A stretch of DNA of 64,000 nucleotides, taken from Luteibacter rhizovicinus DSM 16549 (GTDB taxonomy: Bacteria; Pseudomonadota; Gammaproteobacteria; Xanthomonadales; Rhodanobacteraceae). The stretch spans positions 3,934,001-3,998,000 of the forward strand of contig NZ_CP017480.1 in the NCBI RefSeq assembly GCF_001887595.1. Direction: 5' to 3'. The translations under genes were made by a program, and so were the position numbers. Position 1 is the stretch's first letter, and every line of letters starts with the position of its first letter. Below are positions 9,198 to 16,716 of the stretch, piece by piece. The notes beneath the pieces were generated by a model that was given only the letters and a program-made list of their open reading frames with translations, ran no database searches and was not told the DNA's origin.

Positions 9198-10538
9198 ATG
9201 ACCGCATTCAACAAGGTGGTGTGGAGCGAGGGTTTGTTCCTTCGCCCGCAACACATGCAGCAACAAGACCGCTATACCGAGCGTTACGTGGAACTGCGCG
9301 CAGCGACCTTGCGACCGCATCCATGGGGATTCGACGAACTGGAGATCGAACGTGATCTGCTCTCGATCGGCAAGCTGGGCATTCGCCGGGCACGCGGGGT
9401 CTTTCCCGACGGGACGCCATTCTCCATGCCTGACCGCGACCCGTTGCCGCCGCCCCTGGAGATAGACACGAACTGGCGTGATCAGGTGATCTACCTGAGC
9501 TTGCCCTTGCGGACACCCTCGCAGCCGGAAAGCCTCTGGCCGGCCACACAGGCGCCAGGCCAGCTGGCCCGGTTCGCTGTGCGCGAGACGGAAGTCAGCG
9601 ATGCCTCCGGAAGTACAACGGAAAGCGTCGTGCTCGAAGTCGGTGGTCTGAGCACCCGGATGACGGCCGCCGTGCAAGCGCGCGAAGGACTGGTCGACCT
9701 TCCCCTCGCTCATCTGGTGGAATGCCGGGCGGACCGTCGCGTCGTGCTGGACGATGGCTTCGTGCCCAGTGCGCTGGCATGCCGGGCATCCGAGAGGCTG
9801 ACGCTGTTCCTCACCGAACTGCTTGGCCTGCTGCACCAGCGTGGCGAGGCGCTGGCCGGCCGCGTCGGCGGTACCGATCGGACGAGCACGGCCGAGTTGG
9901 CCGACTTCCTCATGTTGCAACTGGTCAATCGCTACCAACCGCAACTGGCGCATCTGGCCGAGGCGCCCTTGCTTCATCCGGAAGACCTGTACCGCTTGCT
10001 CTTGGGCATGGCGGGTGAAATGGCGACCTTCACCACGCCAGGAAAACGCAGCGAGACGTTTCCTCCGTACCGTCATGATCGCCTTCGCGAGAGTTTCGAG
10101 CCCGTGATCGCGGCGCTGCGCCTGAGCCTCAGCGCCGTCCTGGAGCAGACGGCCATCCCTGTGCCGCTGCAGCAGCGCAAGTACGGCGTATGGGTCGGCA
10201 CCGTTGCCGATGGCAGTTTGCTGGACGGGGCGTCCTTCGTGCTGGCGGCCAAGGCCGACATCGCCGCAGCGGAGATGCGTCGTCGCTTGCCGTCGCAATC
10301 CAAGATCGGCCCGGTGGAGAAGATCCGCGACCTGGTCAACCTGCAGCTGCCAGGCATCGCCGTGGCCTCCCTCGCGGTCGCGCCGCGGCAGATTCCGTTC
10401 CACGCGGGCTACCAGTACTTCGAACTCGATACCGCCTCGCCGATGTGGAAGACGCTGCGCACCTCGGGCGGCGTGGCCCTGCATTTCGGCGACGGCTTTG
10501 ACGGCCTGGCGCTGGAACTGTGGGCGGTGAGGAGTTGA
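9198..10538 (+). CDS. tssK: TssK, T6SS baseplate-to-membrane connector
   Basis: This 446-residue protein shows the TssK/ImpJ N-terminal signature (VVWSEGLFLRPQHMQQQDRY, core GLFLRPQHMQQQ) and the conserved C-terminal region HAGYQYFELD near residue 402. TssK trimers link the baseplate to the cytoplasmic parts of TssL and TssM. It follows the FHA gene directly; many clusters carry tssJ between these two genes, and here there is none. TssL begins five bases after the stop. Length and motifs are typical and nothing is truncated. Confidence 0.95.
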   Translation: MTAFNKVVWSEGLFLRPQHMQQQDRYTERYVELRAATLRPHPWGFDELEIERDLLSIGKLGIRRARGVFPDGTPFSMPDRDPLPPPLEIDTNWRDQVIYLSLPLRTPSQPESLWPATQAPGQLARFAVRETEVSDASGSTTESVVLEVGGLSTRMTAAVQAREGLVDLPLAHLVECRADRRVVLDDGFVPSALACRASERLTLFLTELLGLLHQRGEALAGRVGGTDRTSTAELADFLMLQLVNRYQPQLAHLAEAPLLHPEDLYRLLLGMAGEMATFTTPGKRSETFPPYRHDRLRESFEPVIAALRLSLSAVLEQTAIPVPLQQRKYGVWVGTVADGSLLDGASFVLAAKADIAAAEMRRRLPSQSKIGPVEKIRDLVNLQLPGIAVASLAVAPRQIPFHAGYQYFELDTASPMWKTLRTSGGVALHFGDGFDGLALELWAVRS

Positions 10539-10542
10539 TGGC

Positions 10543-11853
10543 ATGAAGCGTGACGATTTCGATGCCTCGCCAGGGGCCGATGCCACGATCGTGCGACCGA
10601 GCGGCATGCGTGCGCAGACACCGCCGTTGCCACGCGAACGCGATCCCCGCCACGACGCCGAGCGCGATCTGTCTCGCGCGACGCAGGAGTTGCCGTCGGC
10701 CGGCGGCAATCCGCTCGTGCGCGCTGCTAATCCGTTGCTCTTGCTCGCAGCGCAGCTTCGCAACAGCGTCGAAGCTCCCGATCCTGCATTGTTGCGCGAC
10801 CGTGCCATAGCCTACCTGCGCCGCTTTGAAGACACGGGCGCACGTGCGGGCATCGATGCGCAGACTGCTGTCGCAGCGCGCTATGTGCTCTGCACGATGA
10901 TCGACGAGGCGGTGCTGGATTCGCCGTGGGGCGAGCAGACCGGCTGGAGCCGGCAAACCCTGCTGGTCACCTTTCACGGCGAAACCTATGGCGGTGAGAA
11001 GTTCTTCGTCATTCTCGATCGCCTGGCCCAGGACATGGTCCGTCATATCGACCTGGTGGAGATGATGTATCTCTGCCTGGCGCTCGGCTTCGGTGGCAAG
11101 TACCTCGTCGAATCCGGTGGCCAGGGGCGACTTGCCGACCGCCGCGAGGATGTCTACCGACGCATCATGGCGTATCGCGCGGCGGCACCCGTGGCCTTGT
11201 CACCTCGCTGGCAGGGGGTCGATCGTCCGCTGAAGCCCCGTCGCGGTGTACCGGTGTGGATGGCCGGCTTGGCGGCATGCTGCCTTCTCTTCGGCGTCTG
11301 GGTGTTCCTGCATACACGTCTCAACGGCGCGGCGGAACCGGTCAGCGCGCGTCTGGCGACCATCGGCCTGCATGGCGTGCCGTTGCCTGCGACGGCCGCG
11401 CCGAAGCCACCATCGGCCAGCCTCCGCCAGTTGCTCGCTGACGACACGCGCGCAGGTGCGTTGTCGGTCGATGAGCGGCCGGATGGGCAAGCGACGCTGC
11501 GACTGGCGGCTGCGGAGATGTTTCCGTCGGGTGGGGCCGATGTCGCGGCGGATCAGGTAGCCCTGATCGGGCGCGTCGCGCACGCGCTGAACCAGGTGCG
11601 CGGTCGCGTCATCGTGGTGGGTCACACCGACGACCAGCCGATCCGTTCGTTACGCTTCAAGGACAATTTCGAACTTTCCGCGGCGCGTGCACGCAATGTC
11701 AGCGCCTTGCTTTCCCGTGATCTGGACGACCCGCGACGCGTGGAATCCAGCGGTGCCGGCGCGTCACAGCCGGTCGCCACGCCGCCTGACCTGCCGGCTA
11801 ACCGCGCGCGCAACCGTCGCGTCGACATCCTGTTCGTTCCGGAGGCCGGATGA
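10543..11853 (+). CDS. tssL: TssL with C-terminal OmpA-like peptidoglycan-binding domain
   Basis: The 436-residue protein has a DotU/IcmH cytoplasmic domain (AANPLLLLAAQLR; later LCTMIDEAVLDSPWG and TFHGETYGGEKFF). One membrane segment lies near residues 240-258 (MAGLAACCLLFGVWVFL). A periplasmic OmpA-like domain ends the protein (VVGHTDDQPI, then FELSAARARNV and NRARNRRVDI). It is an extended TssL that can anchor the membrane complex to peptidoglycan itself. The ATG at 10543 follows tssK by five bases, and the stop overlaps tssM (ATGA). All family landmarks are present. Confidence 0.95.
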   Translation: MKRDDFDASPGADATIVRPSGMRAQTPPLPRERDPRHDAERDLSRATQELPSAGGNPLVRAANPLLLLAAQLRNSVEAPDPALLRDRAIAYLRRFEDTGARAGIDAQTAVAARYVLCTMIDEAVLDSPWGEQTGWSRQTLLVTFHGETYGGEKFFVILDRLAQDMVRHIDLVEMMYLCLALGFGGKYLVESGGQGRLADRREDVYRRIMAYRAAAPVALSPRWQGVDRPLKPRRGVPVWMAGLAACCLLFGVWVFLHTRLNGAAEPVSARLATIGLHGVPLPATAAPKPPSASLRQLLADDTRAGALSVDERPDGQATLRLAAAEMFPSGGADVAADQVALIGRVAHALNQVRGRVIVVGHTDDQPIRSLRFKDNFELSAARARNVSALLSRDLDDPRRVESSGAGASQPVATPPDLPANRARNRRVDILFVPEAG

Positions 11854-14800
11854 AAAACCTCGGCGATGTGTTTCGTCATGTCTGGGTGCGAGCCGCAATC
11901 GGCATCCTTCTCTGCGCGCTGTTGATCGCTTTCGGCGGCCCGTATCTCGGCATCGGCGACCATCAGCCCCTGGCTGGGGTGGGCGCCCGCATCGTGGCCA
12001 TCCTTATCGTTGCTGCGATATGGGTCGGTGTCGTTGTGCTGCGCCAATGGCTGGCAGGGCGTCGCAGCCAGTGCATGGGTGCGGAGATGGCCGCACAGGA
12101 CGACCTGTCACGGCGGGACGTCGAGGCGCGCACCCAGGCTGAACGCGAGGGTCTGCGTACGCGCTTTGTCGAGGCGCTTACCTTGCTGCGCAAACGGCGC
12201 GTTGGCGGCGGCAGCCTCGAGGCACTGCCCTGGTATCTGTTGATCGGGGCCCCGGGGTCGGGCAAGAGCACCCTGCTTGAACACTCCGGCCTCGAGTTTC
12301 CGTTGCTTGCCGGCACGGGCAAACGCTCGGTGGCTGGCATCGGTGGTACGCGCCAATGCGACTGGTGGTTTACCGACAAGGCCGTCTTTCTCGATACGGC
12401 GGGTCGGTACACCACGCAGGATTCCGATCCCGGTGTCGATGCGTCGGCATGGGATGCTTTCCTCCAGCTGCTGCGTCGTTACCGGCGGGGACGTCCACTC
12501 AATGGCGTGATCCTCACCGTCAGCGTTGCCGAACTCCTCACGATGAATCCGGCGGAGCGTCAGCGCCACGCCGAGGTCCTGCGCGAGCGCGTCGACGAGA
12601 TCGGCACGCGACTTGGCGTCGCCTTGCCGGTGTACCTGGTGTTTACCAAACTCGATCTGGTCGCCGGCTTCCTCGACCATTTCGACACGCTGGACGCGGC
12701 AGGACGTGCGCAAGTGTGGGGCGTCACCTTTCCAGAGGCACGCAGTGTGGATGGCACGTCGACCGACGTGGTTGGCGACGAGTTCGATGCCTTGCTCGAG
12801 GCCATCGATGGCTCCGTGGTGACACGGATGCACGCGGAGCGTGACGTGCGTCGGCGTGCGCGGATCCTCTCGTTTCCCCAGCAGCTTCGGCATCTTCGGG
12901 AGCTCGCCTTACCCTTGTGTACAGCCGTCTTCGGTGCCCACGCCTACGGTCGCCCGCCCGTACTGCGCGGAATGTACCTGACCTCAGGCACCCAGGAGGG
13001 GACACCGATCGATCGCGTGTTGTCGGTCGTGAGCCGCTCCTTCGGCATGCATGTCGCCACGGCGTCGGTGTCGCGCTCGCCACGCCGGACGTTCTTTGTC
13101 GAACGCCTGCTCAAGGAAGTGATCCTTCCCGAGGCAGGTTTCGCCGGCGCCAACCCGGTGACCTTGCGGCAGCGGCGCCTTGCTGCGGCGGCTGCGATCG
13201 CCGCCATCGTCATCGTTACAGTGGGCTTGCTGGTCGGCATGTTCACCAGTGCGGCGCGCAATACCGACTTCGTCGCGAGCGTGGGGCAGGTGCTGCGCGA
13301 TTATCCCGACGATGCGCGCACAGCGACTCCCTCGTCGCTGCGTCAGTACGATGCGCTGGCCCTGCAGCGGCTGGACGTGCTTGGCCGGGCCGAGCAGTTG
13401 GCCGGGCAGGTGCGTGGCGAGCACGCGCTGTCGATGCGCTTCGGCCTGTTCGAAGGCTTTGCCTTGTTCGACCAGCTGCGCGATGCGCATATCCGCGAGG
13501 TCAATGCCAGCGTGGTGCCGGGCCTTGCCCTGCAATTCCGTGATGGCGTGCGCGACGCTGCCAGCGATCCCCAGCGTCTTTATTACGCACTGAAGGGATA
13601 CCTGATGCTGGGACAACCCGAGCATCGCGATGGGAACAGCCTCGCGTCGCTGGCACGCGAACGCTGGCGTGAGGTGTTCCCGGATGACGATGGCCTGGCC
13701 GATGCGCTGGAAGGTCATTTCCGCATCCTGTTCGATGGTCGTGATGGCTTGCGGGCGTTCCCGCTGGACGCGGCCCTCGTCGACGCGGCACGAGCATCCT
13801 TGCGCGCCGCCGACCTGGCGACGCTGATCTATGGCGGCCTGAAGCTCGACAGCGAATCCCGCCAGGATGCACCGGTACGGCTCGATCGCACGCTGGGGTT
13901 GCTCGGCAATGTATTCCGCCGTCGCAGCGGTGCGCCGTTGTCCAAGCCGTTGCCGGCGCTGTACACGCGACCGGTCTTCGCCGCCATGGTGCAGGAGGGC
14001 AATGCCTCCGGCATCGGTGGGAGTGGCGGCATTGCCTCGGCCGTGGATGCCTTCGCCAAGGACGACTGGGTGTTCGGCGTCAAGGTGAACGATCCCGTGC
14101 GCCGCGCCTCGCTGGCCACGCAGGTGAGGACACTTTATGTGGCGGATTACATACGCGCGTGGGATGACCTCATCGGTGATCTTCAGCTGCAGCCGGTGAG
14201 CAATGTGCAAGAGGCCAGCGGCGTCGCCGCACGACTCGCCGGTGCAGGTTCACCGTTGAAGGCTCTGCTGGCACTCGTCCGTGACAACACCACGGATCTG
14301 CTGCGACAGGCGCCTTCGGACGGGGCCGACCGTGTCGCTGCTGCGGCGGAACGTCGCGTTGCCGATCAGGTGAAGAGTCGCAGCGAGATCGCCCGTCTGG
14401 TCGCCGAAGGCAATGCACCAGCGACGACGGTCGCGACGCAGCGCCCGGATGCGCCGATCGTCGAGCACTTCGCGACCCTCAACCAGTTGACCGACGGAAC
14501 CCCCGGCGCGACGCCGCTCGATCGAATCCTTGGTGTGCTGGACCAGATGAGCAAGACGCTGCTGACCTCGCGGCCCACCACGGATGGACTGGGGCAGACC
14601 GACCCCGCGCTGGCCATCGCGCGGCAGGAGGCCGGGCAGCTGCCACCGCCGTTGTCGACCTGGCTGGGTAGCCTGGTCGGGGCGAGCCAGTCGCTGGTCA
14701 GCAAGGGCGCGGACGGCGCGCTCGCCGACGGCTTCCGGCAGGCGGCGGGAGGCGATTGTTCGCGCCTGGTCCAGGGCCGCTATCCGTTTTCCCCGGAGAG

Positions 14801-15401
14801 TCGCTCCGACATTCCGCTACAGAACTTTGCCGACCTGTTCGGCAACAACGGCCGCTTCGACACCTTCTTCAAGCAGGTGCTATCGAAGTCGGTGGACAGC
14901 AGCGGCAGCACGTGGACCTTCCGTGATACGGACGGTGCGCGCGCCGGTGGCGCGGTGCTCGCCCAGGCACAGCTCGCCGACGCGATTCGTCAGGCCTATT
15001 TCCGCGATGGTCCCACGCCGCAAGTGGGCTTCACGGTGTCGATCACCACGCCGCCACCCGGCATCAGCCGGCTGCTGATCGAGATCGACGGGCAGCGCTT
15101 CGAGTACAAGGCGGGCGAAGCCGGTACGCCGGTGACGATGCGCTGGCCGGGCCCGACGCCAGGCACCACGCGGATCAGTGCGTGGGACAGCAGCGGCAAT
15201 CCCTTGCCCGCACTGGATTACCCCGGTGAGTGGGGCTGGTTCCATGCGCTCGATGCAGCATCGCTGCAGCGTCGTACCGAAACACGTTTCGGCGCGAGCT
15301 TCGGTTTCGGAGCCGCGCATGTAGCCGTGGATATCGAAGCGGCGAACCTGCACAACCCCTTCGGCGACAGCAGCGTACGTCGTTTCCGGTGCCCGGCATG
15401 A
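11850..15401 (+). CDS. tssM: TssM (IcmF family), T6SS inner-membrane complex protein
   Basis: The 1183-residue protein is full length for TssM. Two N-terminal membrane segments (near residues 12-35 and 45-67) are followed by a cytoplasmic NTPase-like domain with an intact Walker A (GAPGSGKST, near residue 133) and FLDTAGRY as the switch-like motif. A third membrane segment lies near residues 445-465 (AIAAIVIVTVGLLVGMF). The long C-terminal part is periplasmic and ends with FGFGAAHVAVDIEAANLHNPF. The start overlaps tssL and the stop overlaps the ATG of tagF. An intact Walker A is not universal in TssM proteins, so this one may bind nucleotide. Confidence 0.95.
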   Translation: MKNLGDVFRHVWVRAAIGILLCALLIAFGGPYLGIGDHQPLAGVGARIVAILIVAAIWVGVVVLRQWLAGRRSQCMGAEMAAQDDLSRRDVEARTQAEREGLRTRFVEALTLLRKRRVGGGSLEALPWYLLIGAPGSGKSTLLEHSGLEFPLLAGTGKRSVAGIGGTRQCDWWFTDKAVFLDTAGRYTTQDSDPGVDASAWDAFLQLLRRYRRGRPLNGVILTVSVAELLTMNPAERQRHAEVLRERVDEIGTRLGVALPVYLVFTKLDLVAGFLDHFDTLDAAGRAQVWGVTFPEARSVDGTSTDVVGDEFDALLEAIDGSVVTRMHAERDVRRRARILSFPQQLRHLRELALPLCTAVFGAHAYGRPPVLRGMYLTSGTQEGTPIDRVLSVVSRSFGMHVATASVSRSPRRTFFVERLLKEVILPEAGFAGANPVTLRQRRLAAAAAIAAIVIVTVGLLVGMFTSAARNTDFVASVGQVLRDYPDDARTATPSSLRQYDALALQRLDVLGRAEQLAGQVRGEHALSMRFGLFEGFALFDQLRDAHIREVNASVVPGLALQFRDGVRDAASDPQRLYYALKGYLMLGQPEHRDGNSLASLARERWREVFPDDDGLADALEGHFRILFDGRDGLRAFPLDAALVDAARASLRAADLATLIYGGLKLDSESRQDAPVRLDRTLGLLGNVFRRRSGAPLSKPLPALYTRPVFAAMVQEGNASGIGGSGGIASAVDAFAKDDWVFGVKVNDPVRRASLATQVRTLYVADYIRAWDDLIGDLQLQPVSNVQEASGVAARLAGAGSPLKALLALVRDNTTDLLRQAPSDGADRVAAAAERRVADQVKSRSEIARLVAEGNAPATTVATQRPDAPIVEHFATLNQLTDGTPGATPLDRILGVLDQMSKTLLTSRPTTDGLGQTDPALAIARQEAGQLPPPLSTWLGSLVGASQSLVSKGADGALADGFRQAAGGDCSRLVQGRYPFSPESRSDIPLQNFADLFGNNGRFDTFFKQVLSKSVDSSGSTWTFRDTDGARAGGAVLAQAQLADAIRQAYFRDGPTPQVGFTVSITTPPPGISRLLIEIDGQRFEYKAGEAGTPVTMRWPGPTPGTTRISAWDSSGNPLPALDYPGEWGWFHALDAASLQRRTETRFGASFGFGAAHVAVDIEAANLHNPFGDSSVRRFRCPA

Positions 15402-15988
15402 CGCGCGCCCTGGTGGGATTCCACGGCAAGCTGCCGAACGTCGGGGATTTCGTGCAACGCCGCTTGCCGGCCAGCTTTGTCGATCGGTGGGATGCCGCGA
15501 TGCAGTCCGTGCTCGCCGCGACGTCCGCTGCGCTCGGTGAAGGATGGCGGGAGACCTTCCTCGCGTCGCCGCCATGGCGGTTCGCGATGGCCACGGAGGT
15601 TTGTGGTCAGCTTCCATGGGTGGGCGTGGTCATGCCGTCGCGTGATCGCGTGGGCAGGGTCTATCCCCTGGTGTTGGCGGTATCGCCGCCACACGCAACG
15701 AATGGTTGGCCCCACATGCCGGCCGACCGGTGGTTCGACGCCCTCGACGCCGCGGCGGCACGCACACGCGAGGGTATCGACGTGACCATGTTCGACGCCC
15801 TCGTGGCGATGCTGCCCGATCCCGTTTCCTCGACGGCGCAACGCGTCCCGCCCATTGTCGATCCGCACATCGGCAGCGTGTGGTGGCGGGGTGATCGCAC
15901 CAGCCCTGGCGTTGCCTTGCCCGGGTTGCCCAACGGCGTTGACTACCTCCGCCTGCTCGGCATCGACATCGACGAGGTGACCGCGTGA
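15398..15988 (+). CDS. tagF: TagF, post-translational T6SS regulator
   Basis: The protein is 196 residues when started at the ATG at 15398, which overlaps the tssM stop (ATGA). Longer in-frame upstream sequence is simply the shadow of tssM. The N-terminus LVGFHGKLPNVGDFVQRRLP and the following FVDRWDAAMQ are the TagF/ImpM signature. In characterised systems TagF restrains assembly independently of the kinase by binding the FHA protein; here the two are in one operon. It overlaps the phosphatase gene by four bases (GTGA). Confidence 0.93.
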   Translation: MTRALVGFHGKLPNVGDFVQRRLPASFVDRWDAAMQSVLAATSAALGEGWRETFLASPPWRFAMATEVCGQLPWVGVVMPSRDRVGRVYPLVLAVSPPHATNGWPHMPADRWFDALDAAAARTREGIDVTMFDALVAMLPDPVSSTAQRVPPIVDPHIGSVWWRGDRTSPGVALPGLPNGVDYLRLLGIDIDEVTA

Positions 15989-16716
15989 GTCCGCCCTATG
16001 TTTCCGCCGGTCGTACCGAGACCGGCCATGTGCGCCGTCACAACGAAGACGCGATCCTCGTCGCCGATGTCCCCGGCCTCTGGGTCGTCGCGGACGGTCT
16101 CGGTGGGCACGCCGCGGGTGACGTCGCCAGTGCGCTGATCGTCGAGCGACTCGGCGCGCTACGCCCGTCGACGGACATTACGGCAACGATGGATGCCATC
16201 GAGGACGAGTTGTTGCGGATCAACCATCGCCTTCGCACGATGGCACGCGAGCGCCGGGTCGACGTCGTCGCCTCGACGGTCGTCGTACTCGTACACACAC
16301 GCGACCTCGTGGCCGTGGGTTGGGTGGGTGACAGTCGCGGATACGTTTTCCAGGAGGATCGCCTGCATCAGGTGACCCAGGATCACGTTCACGGTGAACG
16401 GAGTGACGAAACGCAATTCGGCGGTGGTCACGCGGGTGCACCGGCGGGCGTTCTCACCCGCGCCGTGGGTGCCGAAGAGCGACTCTTCGTCGACTGGTCG
16501 GTGCGCGCGCGTCGCCCTGGCGCCTGCTTCCTGCTGTGCTCCGACGGGATCAACAAGGAACTCAGCGATGCCGAGATTGAACTCCTTTGCCGTCGCCACG
16601 CCGACCCGCGGGCCCTAATCGATGCGCTGGTGGAAAGCGCGCTCGATCGCGCCGGACGGGACAACGTGTCAGCGGTCGCCGTGAGGCTGGAACCGTTTAA
16701 GGAAACGCAGCGATGA
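15985..16716 (+). CDS. pppA: PppA-like PP2C-family Ser/Thr phosphatase
   Basis: This 243-residue PP2C phosphatase has the metal-binding motifs RRHNEDA, VADGLGGHAAGD, VGDSRGYVF, LCSDGINKE and GRDNVSAVAV in order. In the threonine-phosphorylation pathway it reverses phosphorylation of the FHA protein by PpkA, switching the apparatus off. The start is GTG at 15985 within the tagF stop. The stop overlaps the ppkA ATG. The adjacency of tagF, pppA and ppkA makes the regulatory role likely. Confidence 0.93.
   Translation: MSPPYVSAGRTETGHVRRHNEDAILVADVPGLWVVADGLGGHAAGDVASALIVERLGALRPSTDITATMDAIEDELLRINHRLRTMARERRVDVVASTVVVLVHTRDLVAVGWVGDSRGYVFQEDRLHQVTQDHVHGERSDETQFGGGHAGAPAGVLTRAVGAEERLFVDWSVRARRPGACFLLCSDGINKELSDAEIELLCRRHADPRALIDALVESALDRAGRDNVSAVAVRLEPFKETQR

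Noticed and set aside
8601..10808. A 735-codon open frame on the minus strand across the FHA, tssK and tssL genes
   Set aside because: It lies antisense to three well-supported genes; high GC keeps antisense frames open, and its translation is low-complexity Arg/Gln/His-rich with no domain.
12984..14210. A 408-codon minus-strand frame opposite tssM
   Set aside because: Antisense shadow with no domain or ribosome-binding site.
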